A stretch of DNA of 12,600 nt, from NCBI GenBank assembly GCA_001897035.1, contig MKRS01000248.1, positions 1-12,600 of the forward strand. The letters are read 5' to 3'. The stretch comes from Bacteroidales bacterium 45-6 (GTDB lineage: Bacteria; Bacteroidota; Bacteroidia; Bacteroidales; Dysgonomonadaceae). The notes beneath the pieces are model-generated. The model was given only the letters and a program-made list of their open reading frames with translations, had not been told where the DNA came from and made no database searches. The position numbers and the translations under genes were made by a program. Positions 1 through 6,701 of the stretch are shown here, one piece after another. Within the stretch, counting starts at the first letter, position 1. Each line of letters opens with the position of its first letter.

Positions 1-1
1 T

Positions 2-286
2 TATATTAATTTGAAAAATGATATAAATAAGGATTACGTTAAAATCTATCTTCAATCATCAAACTTTCTTGATCATGCTCATAGAATGTCCACTGGAAGC
101 ACAATTCAAAATGTTTCTTTACAATCAATGAGAAGTTTTAAGATTCCAATTCCACCTATTGATTCTCAACGCCAAATTGTTTCCGGCATTGAAAAAGAGC
201 AAGAATTGGTCAATGCCAACAAACAATTGATTGAAATTTTCGAGCAAAAAATAAAAGACCGGATTGCGAAAGTTTGGGGTGAATAA
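2..286 (+). CDS. Type I restriction-modification specificity subunit (HsdS-like), C-terminal part only
   Basis: The reading frame is open to the left edge, so this is the 3' end of a longer gene; the TTG at 11 is not its start. The visible 95 residues show the usual end of a target-recognition half-domain: the IPIPPIDSQRQIV segment (strand plus start of the conserved helix), then a long amphipathic helix (EKEQELVNANKQLIEIFEQK) and the closing KVWGE. In HsdS proteins this helix is the spacer that sets the distance between the two DNA half-sites, and the recognition domain chooses the DNA sequence for methylation and cutting. The same ending also occurs in fused HsdM-HsdS (N-6 DNA methylase) proteins, and the window cannot tell them apart. 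It lies in AT-rich DNA typical of accessory loci. Confidence 0.8.
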   Translation, partial: YINLKNDINKDYVKIYLQSSNFLDHAHRMSTGSTIQNVSLQSMRSFKIPIPPIDSQRQIVSGIEKEQELVNANKQLIEIFEQKIKDRIAKVWGE

Positions 287-359
287 TGGAAGAAGCGTTT
301 GAATTCCAAAAACATTGACAAGGCATTAATGGGATGTTGAAATCCGAAAATAATTCTAT

Positions 360-1223
360 ATGCAGGCAATAAGAAAGCAGATAATAAACATACTATCCAA
401 GCCATTTCCGCAGAATTTTCTGATAAGGAAGCCCTATTGGGGAACGTTGTTTTTTTTGATCGTTATTTTTGTTTTTGTAATTATTTACCGCCCCCTTGAA
501 ATTCGCGCATCCAATTCCTTGAGTTTTGGCCTCACGATATTGGCATATTGTACCATTATTTCTTTTTCTGAATTACTTGCGGCCATCATTATATCAAAAA
601 CGAATTGCTTCAGCACCAATAACAACTGGACAATTGGCAATGAATCCGTTTCAATATTGCTGCTGTTGACAATGCTTATGATTTCAACGTACTTCGCTGG
701 TTTTGTGATGGAACCACCAGATCCACGTTGGAATTTTTCCACTTTTTTCGATTCTGCCTACAAAGCTCTATTCATTGGAGTAATTCCAGTGATATTGCCT
801 TCATTGGTAAATATCCGGTATGCTTTCGCAAAAGATACATTCCAGACTTATGAATTGAATGAGACGAATGAAAGCGAAGAAGTTTTGCTGAAGATCGAGT
901 CCAAAGCGAAAAAAGAAGATTTAAGTTTTTATCCACATGAATTCGTATATGCTGAATCTGAAGGAAATTACGTTGTCTTTCATCTGGTGAAGGATGACAA
1001 GCCAAGAAGTGTAACGATACGAAACTCTATCAGTGAAATTGAGACTCAACTCTGCTCCATCCCGTATTTTATGCGTACCCACCGTGCTTATATCGTGAAT
1101 CTGCATAAAATCACGTCTCGAAAAGGAAATGCTTTGGGTTATCAATTGTCTCTCGATCATTGCAAAGATACGGTTCCGGTATCCAGGCAAAATGCACGGA
1201 AATTTGAGGATGCCATGAAATAA
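360..1223 (+). CDS. Membrane-anchored LytTR-family transcriptional regulator
   Basis: 287 residues. The N-terminal half has four hydrophobic segments (about residues 28-43, 55-78, 97-117 and 133-153) that should span the inner membrane. A charged linker (165-187, rich in E and K) leads to a C-terminal LytTR DNA-binding domain (about 188-287). LytTR hallmarks are visible: AESEGNY (198-204), FMRTHRAYIVNLHKI (237-251) and PVSRQNARKF (273-282). Family members bind imperfect direct repeats upstream of targets. This one lacks a receiver domain, so it is not a classical response regulator; the membrane part may sense a ligand or envelope state (inference). An in-frame stop at 351 makes the ATG at 360 the first possible start; no clear ribosome binding site is seen. 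The outer-membrane protein gene begins 154 bp downstream on the same strand and is the natural candidate target. Confidence 0.85.
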   Translation: MQAIRKQIINILSKPFPQNFLIRKPYWGTLFFLIVIFVFVIIYRPLEIRASNSLSFGLTILAYCTIISFSELLAAIIISKTNCFSTNNNWTIGNESVSILLLLTMLMISTYFAGFVMEPPDPRWNFSTFFDSAYKALFIGVIPVILPSLVNIRYAFAKDTFQTYELNETNESEEVLLKIESKAKKEDLSFYPHEFVYAESEGNYVVFHLVKDDKPRSVTIRNSISEIETQLCSIPYFMRTHRAYIVNLHKITSRKGNALGYQLSLDHCKDTVPVSRQNARKFEDAMK

Positions 1224-1250
1224 AGTCAGCAGCCGTTGCGTCACAGAAAA

Positions 1251-1283
1251 GCAGTTTCCCACACCACCTTGCATTCGCAGTTT
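1251..1283 (+). promoter_or_regulatory. Direct repeat GCAGTTT x2, possible LytTR operator
   Basis: GCAGTTTCC (1251-1259) and GCAGTTTGC (1277-1285) agree at 8 of 9 positions and start 26 bp apart. They lie between the LytTR regulator and the outer-membrane protein gene, about 40 bp upstream of the candidate -33 element. LytTR proteins bind 9-bp direct repeats with a GTT core. Here the core is present, but the flanks and spacing fit the published consensus only partly, so the assignment is weak. Confidence 0.2.
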
Positions 1284-1320
1284 GCATTTTGTCACAAATC
1301 AGAGCTATACATCCCTTTAG

Positions 1321-1352
1321 TTTGATAAATAGAGCGTTGGCTGTTTCTTTTG
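1321..1352 (+). promoter_or_regulatory. Candidate Bacteroidota promoter for the outer-membrane protein gene
   Basis: TTTG at 1321-1324 (-33-like) is followed after 20 bp by TTCTTTTG at 1345-1352, one mismatch from the -7 consensus TAnnTTTG. The spacing is normal for the primary sigma factor of this phylum. Transcription would start roughly 20 bp before the ATG at 1378. Confidence 0.35.
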
Positions 1353-1377
1353 CACCAAAACAAAAAACAGTATAGCA

Positions 1378-3726
1378 ATGAAAAGCTCGACCTTGAGAAA
1401 CAATTTAGGGATAAAATTCATTTTTCTCCATCTGATTATGGTTATTTCAGTGAATGGATTTGGACAAAACACTTCGTCCATTAGGGGAAAGATTATGGAC
1501 GAGAAAACGAATAAACCGGTGCCTTTTGCCACCATTCGGCTGTCACAAATACCCAACGACACGACTCACACAACGGAAGGCGCAATGAGTGATGATAACG
1601 GGAATTTTTCGATCAATCAACTTAAAAACGGTAGCTATACGCTGCAAGTAACCTCAGTGGGTTATAAAACAGCGGTTCGCAGAGTGGATATAACGTCTGC
1701 TCAAAACCTTGAAATAGGAACAATTCTTCTTGGCAATTCCCCCTTTACGATTTCCGAAACGGTAGTTGTAGCGGACAGGATTAAAGGAAAATCGGAAGCC
1801 AATAAAACAATCTATTACATAAGTTCCAACATGCTTAATGCAACAGGAAGTGCGCCAGAATTGCTACGACAAATTCCCGGTGTGCGGGTTGACCTCAAGC
1901 ATAATATCTCCCTCAACGGGAATTCGGATATTCTGCTCTATGTTGATGGGAAAGAACACGACAAAAGCTACATCAGCCAACTTACTCCCTCGGAAATTGA
2001 TAAAATTGAGGTACTGAACACACCTCCGTCAAACTACGACGGGAATGTGTCGGGAATAATCAATATCATTCTGAAAAAAGAGAAAAGGAGAGGATTGAGT
2101 GGAAATTTTTTCTCTGAAATCCCCCCATCCAAAGATATAGTATATTTGTTTCCCACTTATGCGTTGAATTACAATTACAATAAGATCAATGTTTACACAT
2201 CCTACAATGGCGAAATTAACTACGAAAAAATCGACGAAGTCTGCGACCGTCAGATAATGGACAAAGCCGCCATCAACATTCATTCGATACAGAAGGTAAG
2301 ACAAAAAAACTTATCGCATAAATTTCATTACGGAATAGATTATTATCTAACCCCAAAAGATATATTCAATTTTTACGGTTTTTATAATTGGTATTCATAC
2401 GAACAGGATGGAGATGTTTTTGTGGATGCAACAGGCAAAGATATTTGGACGGCACAAAAAAACGAAACCGACAAAAATCATAGTTTCTTACATTCACTTT
2501 ATTACAAGCATCAATTTAAAGATGAAAGAAAAGAATTGACAGTTGATATTAGCAATGCGCATCTTCGTTCCAAGAATAATGTCGCCTATATGGGTAGTGC
2601 TGGGAATCAAAACAATCATGAAAGCCCGCAGCAAAATACAACCAGCGCTAAAGTTGATTTTACAACACCATTCAACGACAAACTTCAGATAAGCATTGGT
2701 TTTAAAACAAAATTCCAATCAATGCGCGATGAAACATCCAATGGATTTTGTTTCAACGAGCAAATTTATGCGGGATATGGAAGTCTAAATTACAAACACA
2801 AAAAATACTATATCCAGCTTGGGATTCGTCTGGAAGATTCAGAAACCGAGTTGAACAAGCAATCAAACAACTCAACACTATCCGCATTACCATATTTTTC
2901 AATCAATTACAAAGCTAACACCTATAGTGATTTCTCTCTGACTTATCGACATTCGGCTAATCGCCCGTCTGTATATTATCTTAATCCTTATTCTTATAGC
3001 GACAACCCATATACTTTGCGAGAAGGAAATCCGCTGTTAAATCCAGAATTTCGGAGTCGTTTGCAGTTGGAATACTCAACACGTTTTAAAACGAACTTCA
3101 TATCGACACAATTGTTTTACGAAACAACAGTGGACGCAATCAACAACTTGTCTTACGTAAAAGATAACACTGTTTTTGTAATACAGCCCCAAAACCTTGG
3201 AGACTTACACCAGTATGGTCTGCAATTGAAAGCTGCGCTAAAATTCGGAATTTTATCCATCAGCCCGTATGCCAGCTTGTATGTTCAATCAACTTACGGC
3301 AACAAATTAGCTCAAGATCATGCCATTAAAAACAAAACCAATTTGGTATTTGCATCGGGCCTTTCTTCCCTTTTATCATTCAAAAACGATCTTGCCTTAT
3401 CGGCCATATTCCAATATTCAACAGCGATAGAAAATATCCAGGATAGCAATTATAGCGATGCACTTTATTTTATTTCTCTTGATAAAACCTTCAAAAATAA
3501 GCTAAAAGTTGGAATAATAAGTGCCCTACCTCTCGTGAGAACATTTATATACCAAGGGTCAAACATACATTCTTCAAGTTTCACAAGCAAATATGCAGGC
3601 AACTTAAAACTACCCGCAATGCCTTTCATGTTTCGGATTACTTATCAGTTCAATATAGGAAAAGACAGAAACAAAATGAATCGAGAAAAAGAAGATCTTG
3701 ATACGAAACCCAAACAGGGCTTCTAA
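1378..3726 (+). CDS. TonB-dependent-receptor-like outer-membrane beta-barrel protein
   Basis: 782 residues. A Sec signal peptide covers about residues 1-30 (hydrophobic IKFIFLHLIMVISV, then GFGQ). A carboxypeptidase-regulatory-like beta-sandwich follows (about 34-117, from IRGKIMDEKTNKPVPFATI to the VTSVGYK strand typical of this fold). A plug domain (about 125-240) carries ELLRQIPGVRVD (161-172), LYVDGKE (187-193) and a GIINIILKK segment (226-234). The remainder alternates aromatic and polar residues as in a beta-barrel, ending with the strand MPFMFRITYQFNIG and a short charged tail. The arrangement matches the Bacteroidota outer-membrane beta-barrel family (OMP_b-brl_3 type) that is related to TonB-dependent receptors. 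No classical TonB box is obvious; SETVVVADR at 126-134 is the nearest. No SusD-like partner follows, so it is not a glycan-uptake SusC pair; the substrate is unknown. The preceding LytTR gene may control it. Confidence 0.88.
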   Translation: MKSSTLRNNLGIKFIFLHLIMVISVNGFGQNTSSIRGKIMDEKTNKPVPFATIRLSQIPNDTTHTTEGAMSDDNGNFSINQLKNGSYTLQVTSVGYKTAVRRVDITSAQNLEIGTILLGNSPFTISETVVVADRIKGKSEANKTIYYISSNMLNATGSAPELLRQIPGVRVDLKHNISLNGNSDILLYVDGKEHDKSYISQLTPSEIDKIEVLNTPPSNYDGNVSGIINIILKKEKRRGLSGNFFSEIPPSKDIVYLFPTYALNYNYNKINVYTSYNGEINYEKIDEVCDRQIMDKAAINIHSIQKVRQKNLSHKFHYGIDYYLTPKDIFNFYGFYNWYSYEQDGDVFVDATGKDIWTAQKNETDKNHSFLHSLYYKHQFKDERKELTVDISNAHLRSKNNVAYMGSAGNQNNHESPQQNTTSAKVDFTTPFNDKLQISIGFKTKFQSMRDETSNGFCFNEQIYAGYGSLNYKHKKYYIQLGIRLEDSETELNKQSNNSTLSALPYFSINYKANTYSDFSLTYRHSANRPSVYYLNPYSYSDNPYTLREGNPLLNPEFRSRLQLEYSTRFKTNFISTQLFYETTVDAINNLSYVKDNTVFVIQPQNLGDLHQYGLQLKAALKFGILSISPYASLYVQSTYGNKLAQDHAIKNKTNLVFASGLSSLLSFKNDLALSAIFQYSTAIENIQDSNYSDALYFISLDKTFKNKLKVGIISALPLVRTFIYQGSNIHSSSFTSKYAGNLKLPAMPFMFRITYQFNIGKDRNKMNREKEDLDTKPKQGF

Positions 3727-3802
3727 ATATCTTTAAACGAGAATTCAACAGAATGACTGTAAACTAATTTACTGTACACAACGGAAATCAGATCGTTGAT
3801 TA

Positions 3803-3910
3803 TTGAATAACCCCACCTTTCTCAAACGTAAAATTGAACCAGAGATAGTTACGAACATGGTACATGGCCTTAAATATGAAAGTGCAGCTACTCTAACCAA
3901 CGCATATTAG
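3803..3910 (+). other. Degenerate spacer: possible IS21-type end or broken coding remnant
   Basis: The 265-bp gap between the outer-membrane protein gene and prfA holds no convincing gene. Positions 3803-3840 (with CCCCACCTTT and AAAATTGAACC) resemble, from memory, the terminal repeats of Bacteroidota IS21-family elements; no transposase lies nearby. The same stretch is open in one frame from 3800 to the TAG at 3908-3910, about 36 codons (including YESAATLTNAY near the end), with an in-frame stop just upstream at 3797. It could therefore instead be the tail of a decayed gene. Upstream, GTAAA-CTAA-TTTAC (3760-3773) could form only a 5-bp stem. Neither reading is secure. Confidence 0.2.
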
Positions 3911-3955
3911 ATCATTTACTAAGAAACCGAATAGCCATAAAGGAGGATTTTTTTA

Positions 3956-3963
3956 TACCTTTG
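3956..3963 (+). promoter_or_regulatory. -7 element of the prfA-pyrF promoter
   Basis: TACCTTTG matches the Bacteroidota -7 consensus TAnnTTTG exactly and is followed by CA, as is common. It ends 28 bp before the prfA ATG. No good TTTG is found at the -33 position. The AAAGGAGG at 3939-3946 lies upstream of this element, so it would not be in the transcript and is not the prfA ribosome binding site. Confidence 0.6.
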
Positions 3964-3991
3964 CATCCGGAAAAAATGGATAAAGAATAGT

Positions 3992-5077
3992 ATGCCAGAA
4001 TCTTCATTATTAGAAAAATTAGAGACTTTAGAAATCCGATTTCAGGAAATAGCCACGCTCATTACCGACCCGGAGGTGATCGCCGACATGAAGCGGTACG
4101 TGAAACTCAACAAGGAATACAGCGAACTGGAAAAAATCTCGAATGCCCGGAAGGAATACAAACAACTTTTGGACGGGATTCAAGAAGCCAAAAGCATTCT
4201 GGAAAACGAGAACGACCCCGAACTTCGGGAAATGGCAAAAGAAGAACTGGACATCAACACCAGTCGGATTCCAGAATTGGAGGAGGAAATCAAGCTCCTT
4301 CTAATTCCCAAAGACCCGGAGGACGACAAGAATGCCGTGATGGAAATCCGAGGGGGAACGGGTGGCGACGAGGCGGCTATTTTTGCCGGCGACCTCTTGC
4401 GGATGTACCTAAAATATTGCGAGTCGAAGGGTTGGCAAACAGAGATCACCAGCAGCAGCGAAGGCAGTTCGGGTGGATTCAAGGAAGTTATCTTCACTGT
4501 CACTGGCGACAATGTATATGGCACATTGAAATACGAAAGCGGCGTGCACCGGGTACAACGTGTGCCTGCCACCGAAACGCAAGGGCGCGTCCACACATCG
4601 GCAGCTTCGGTAGCTGTGCTTCCCGAAGCCGAAGAGGTGGATGTGGAGATCAATCCGGCTGACTTGGAGTTTCAAACGGCGCGTTCGAGCGGCGCGGGCG
4701 GACAGAATGTGAACAAGGTGGAAACAAAAGTCCAGCTTACGCACAAGCCCACAGGCATCATGATCCAATGCCAGGTGTCGCGTTCGCAGATGGCAAACCG
4801 CGAAATGGCTTTGCAAATGCTCCGGACACGACTCTACGACATGAAGCTGCAGGAACATTTGGCAGCTATCTCGTCCAAACGCAAAACGATGGTTTCCACG
4901 GGCGACCGCTCGGCAAAAATCCGCACCTACAACTATCCGCAAGGGCGCATCACCGACCACCGCATCAATTACACCATCTACAACTTAGCCGCTTTCGTCG
5001 GAGGAGACATTCAGGATGTGATCGACAAACTGATTATTGCCGAAAACACGGAACGTCTGAAAGAGAGCGGATTATAA
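3992..5077 (+). CDS. prfA: Peptide chain release factor 1
   Basis: 361 residues, the normal length for bacterial RF1. The protein recognises UAA and UAG in the ribosomal A site and triggers hydrolysis of peptidyl-tRNA. The catalytic GGQ is at 236-238 within [15 protein letters not shown]. The codon-reading tripeptide is PAT at 192-194 ([17 protein letters not shown]), the RF1 form, where RF2 has SPF. The N-terminal coiled-coil region (about 1-105) and the [13 protein letters not shown] stretch (117-129) are also standard. ATG at 3992 gives the conserved N-terminus. The gene shares a strand and a 25-bp gap with pyrF, so the two are very likely co-transcribed from the -7 element at 3956. Base composition rises clearly compared with the genes to the left. 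Confidence 0.98.
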   Translation: MPESSLLEKLETLEIRFQEIATLITDPEVIADMKRYVKLNKEYSELEKISNARKEYKQLLDGIQEAKSILENENDPELREMAKEELDINTSRIPELEEEIKLLLIPKDPEDDKNAVMEIRGGTGGDEAAIFAGDLLRMYLKYCESKGWQTEITSSSEGSSGGFKEVIFTVTGDNVYGTLKYESGVHRVQRVPATETQGRVHTSAASVAVLPEAEEVDVEINPADLEFQTARSSGAGGQNVNKVETKVQLTHKPTGIMIQCQVSRSQMANREMALQMLRTRLYDMKLQEHLAAISSKRKTMVSTGDRSAKIRTYNYPQGRITDHRINYTIYNLAAFVGGDIQDVIDKLIIAENTERLKESGL

Positions 5078-5102
5078 ACAAAAAGCAATTATCTAAAGAA
5101 AT

Positions 5103-5930
5103 ATGACCAAGCAAGAATTATTTGAAAACATCAAACGGAAAAAATCGTTCCTTTGCGTAGGATTGGATACCGACATCAACAAGATTCCCGATTACCTGCT
5201 TTCGGAAGAAGATCCGATTTACACCTTCAACAAAGCGATCATTGATGCCACAGCTCCTTATTGCGTAGCCTTCAAACCGAATGCCGCTTTCTACGAAGGA
5301 GAAGGAATCAAGGGAATCTGGGCGATGGAGAAGACGATTGAATATATCCGGACAAAATATCCCGACCAGTTCATTATCCTCGATGCCAAACGCGGCGACA
5401 TCGGCAACACGTCCGAAAGATATGCCTCCTCTGCATTCGAGAAAATGAAGGCTCACGCCATCACTGTTGCGCCCTACATGGGTGAAGACAGCGTAAAACC
5501 TTTCCTGAAATACAACGGTCGCTGGGTGATATTGTTGGCCTTGACATCGAACAAGGGTTCGCTCGATTTTCAGCTGATGGAAGATGCCAACGGCGAAAGG
5601 CTATTTGAAAAAGTGTTGAAGAAATCACAAGAATGGGCATCGGACGAGCAGATGATGTATGTGGTGGGAGCTACACAAGGAAAAATGTTTGAGGATATTC
5701 GAAAAATAGCCCCCGATCATTTCCTGTTGGTTCCAGGCGTAGGTGCGCAAGGTGGCAGCTTGGAGGAAGTGGCCAGATATGGCATGAACAAGCAGTGCGG
5801 TTTGCTCGTGAACTCGTCCCGTGCCATCATTTATGCCGACAACACCGAGGAATTTGCCAACGCAGCGCGCGCAGAAGCCAAAAAAGTGCAGGGAGAAATG
5901 GCAAGATATTTGCAAGCAATCATCAGTTAA
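5103..5930 (+). CDS. pyrF: Orotidine-5'-phosphate decarboxylase
   Basis: 275 residues. The enzyme converts OMP to UMP, the last step of de novo pyrimidine synthesis, in the cytoplasm. The active-site signature DAKRGDI is at 94-100; its lysine and aspartates form the catalytic charge network. Other conserved parts are FLCVGLDTD (16-24, start of the barrel), [11 protein letters not shown] (55-65), PGVGAQGG (211-218, phosphate loop) and NSSRAIIY (237-244). The length fits the longer PyrF subgroup rather than the roughly 230-245-residue E. coli type. It starts 25 bp after prfA and ends in a hairpin shared with convergent crcB. Confidence 0.97.
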   Translation: MTKQELFENIKRKKSFLCVGLDTDINKIPDYLLSEEDPIYTFNKAIIDATAPYCVAFKPNAAFYEGEGIKGIWAMEKTIEYIRTKYPDQFIILDAKRGDIGNTSERYASSAFEKMKAHAITVAPYMGEDSVKPFLKYNGRWVILLALTSNKGSLDFQLMEDANGERLFEKVLKKSQEWASDEQMMYVVGATQGKMFEDIRKIAPDHFLLVPGVGAQGGSLEEVARYGMNKQCGLLVNSSRAIIYADNTEEFANAARAEAKKVQGEMARYLQAIIS

Positions 5931-5952
5931 CTGTTAGCAGTCATCAGTTAAC
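5920..5952 (+). repeat. 12-bp direct repeat at the end of pyrF
   Basis: TCATCAGTTAAC occurs at 5920-5931 and again at 5941-5952, a 21-bp period. The first copy includes the pyrF stop codon. TAACTGTTA also recurs at 5928-5936 and 5962-5970. This looks like a small local duplication in the convergent spacer. Confidence 0.6.
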
Positions 5953-5970
5953 ATCCATTGCTAACTGTTA
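5928..5970. terminator. Hairpin between convergent pyrF and crcB, likely bidirectional terminator
   Basis: Bases 5928-5939 (TAACTGTTAGCA) pair with 5959-5970 (TGCTAACTGTTA) in 11 of 12 positions, with one T-T mismatch and a 19-nt loop. The TAA stop of pyrF (5928-5930) pairs with the stop of crcB on the other strand (5968-5970), so the stem exactly bridges the two gene ends. There is no long T-run, so it may act as a weak terminator or as 3'-end protection. Confidence 0.5.
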
Positions 5971-6345
5971 CGCAGCCTTCACAAGCTGCCTTCCTACATA
6001 TACGGCAGCTATGCCCAAGAAAAAGCTGAGCCCTACATAAAGCGACAGATTCAAAAAATCTTTGTTTTGCAGAAGTGTCAAGGATTCGTTGGAGAAGGTG
6101 GAGAAAGTGGTGAATCCCCCACAAATACCGACCGTAAGAAACAACCGCAGGTCGGGTGACATAAAATCTTCCTTCTCCGAAAGTCCGTAGAACAAACCGA
6201 TCAAAAAACTACCCAATATATTGATGACAAACGTTCCCCAAGGAAAATCTGTCGGCAGATTCAAGTGGAAATACCTTGAAACAAGAAACCGAAGAGCTGT
6301 GCCGATAAACCCTCCAAACCCTGCAATAAATAGTTGTTTGATCAT
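5968..6345 (-). CDS. crcB: Fluoride channel (Fluc/CrcB family)
   Basis: 125 residues, the usual size. The protein forms a dual-topology homodimer in the inner membrane and lets fluoride leave the cell. Four hydrophobic segments are visible (about 3-24, 36-54, 66-90 and 98-118). Family signatures are GGFIGTALR (11-19), GTFVINILGSFLIG (37-50, with the pore asparagine at 42) and GICGGFTTFSTFSNE (73-87), whose phenylalanines and Ser/Thr line the fluoride path. It is a single gene, not a tandem pair, consistent with the homodimer type. It converges on pyrF and diverges from pstS. The leader from the candidate promoter is too short for a fluoride riboswitch, so expression is probably constitutive. 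Confidence 0.96.
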   Translation of the reverse strand: MIKQLFIAGFGGFIGTALRFLVSRYFHLNLPTDFPWGTFVINILGSFLIGLFYGLSEKEDFMSPDLRLFLTVGICGGFTTFSTFSNESLTLLQNKDFLNLSLYVGLSFFLGIAAVYVGRQLVKAA

Positions 6346-6373
6346 AATATTTGATGCCTGAAATAAATCCGTA

Positions 6374-6381
6374 CAAATTTA
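6374..6381 (-). promoter_or_regulatory. -7 element of the crcB promoter
   Basis: On the minus strand this reads TAAATTTG, an exact match to TAnnTTTG. It ends 28 bp before the crcB ATG. No clear -33 TTTG is seen at the normal distance. Confidence 0.45.
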
Positions 6382-6479
6382 GCAACTATTGCTGAGAATA
6401 CGCACCGTTGACTTGCGCAGAGTTTTTTTCTTAACATTGATTTTCATGTATAGAATTCACCGCATGGAATTTTAGCTTA

Positions 6480-6560
6480 TTTCAGGCAAAGATCGCAGAA
6501 GGTTTGTTCTCACCCTTGCGCTCGCAACGCGTTTCTCACTTTGCACCCTTGGCGTGAAAC
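6480..6560. repeat. REP-like imperfect palindromic element
   Basis: An 81-bp stretch in the crcB-pstS spacer begins TTTCAGGCAAAGATCGCA and ends with an imperfect inverted copy, TTTGCACCCTTGGCGTGAAA. The ends agree in TTTCA, GC, AAG and GCA when one is reversed and complemented. Inside are two related units, TTCTCACCCTTGCG and TTCTCACTTTGC, and a small hairpin TTGCG-CT-CGCAA (6516-6527). Its GC content is well above the AT-rich DNA on both sides. Sequences of the type TTTCACGC..AAAG..GCAAAG are, to my knowledge, a common dispersed intergenic repeat in Bacteroidota. No ORF is present. Confidence 0.4.
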
Positions 6561-6609
6561 GGAATCCTTTTCATTCTGAAGTTTTTATAAAACATCTCCC
6601 TTTGCAAAC

Positions 6610-6637
6610 TTAACCATTTCGTAATCATTTTGTAATC
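6610..6637 (+). promoter_or_regulatory. Candidate Pho box (PhoB operator) upstream of pstS
   Basis: GTAATC occurs at 6621-6626 and 6632-6637, exactly 11 bp apart, and a weaker unit TTAACC lies one further 11-bp step upstream (6610-6615). Extended, TCGTAAT (6619-6625) and TTGTAAT (6630-6636) agree at 6 of 7 bases, separated by 4 bp. PhoB dimers elsewhere bind 7-bp direct repeats spaced by 4 bp, so the geometry is right even though the bases differ from the enterobacterial CTGTCAT. It sits just upstream of the pstS -7 element, where an activator replacing a poor -33 would be expected. Confidence 0.55.
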
Positions 6638-6657
6638 GTAACATGATAATTCTGCCA

Positions 6658-6665
6658 TAATATTG
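6658..6665 (+). promoter_or_regulatory. -7 element of the pstS promoter
   Basis: TAATATTG is one mismatch from TAnnTTTG and is followed by CA. It ends 36 bp before the pstS ATG. No good -33 TTTG lies 19-21 bp upstream; instead the candidate Pho box ends 20 bp upstream, consistent with an activator-dependent promoter. Confidence 0.45.
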
Positions 6666-6701
6666 CATCGGAAATAAAACATTTTTAAATCTGAAAATAA
6701 A

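Noticed and set aside
3939..3946. AAAGGAGG as the prfA ribosome binding site
   Set aside because: It is 45 bp before the ATG and upstream of the -7 element, so it would not be transcribed from that promoter.
4409..4960. 183-codon open frame on the minus strand inside prfA
   Set aside because: It is fully antisense to a highly conserved gene, cysteine- and histidine-rich in the manner of shadow frames, and has no promoter or recognisable domain.
6346..6420. Fluoride riboswitch in front of crcB
   Set aside because: The candidate crcB leader is only about 20-25 nt and no fluoride-aptamer-like conserved core is visible on the minus strand.
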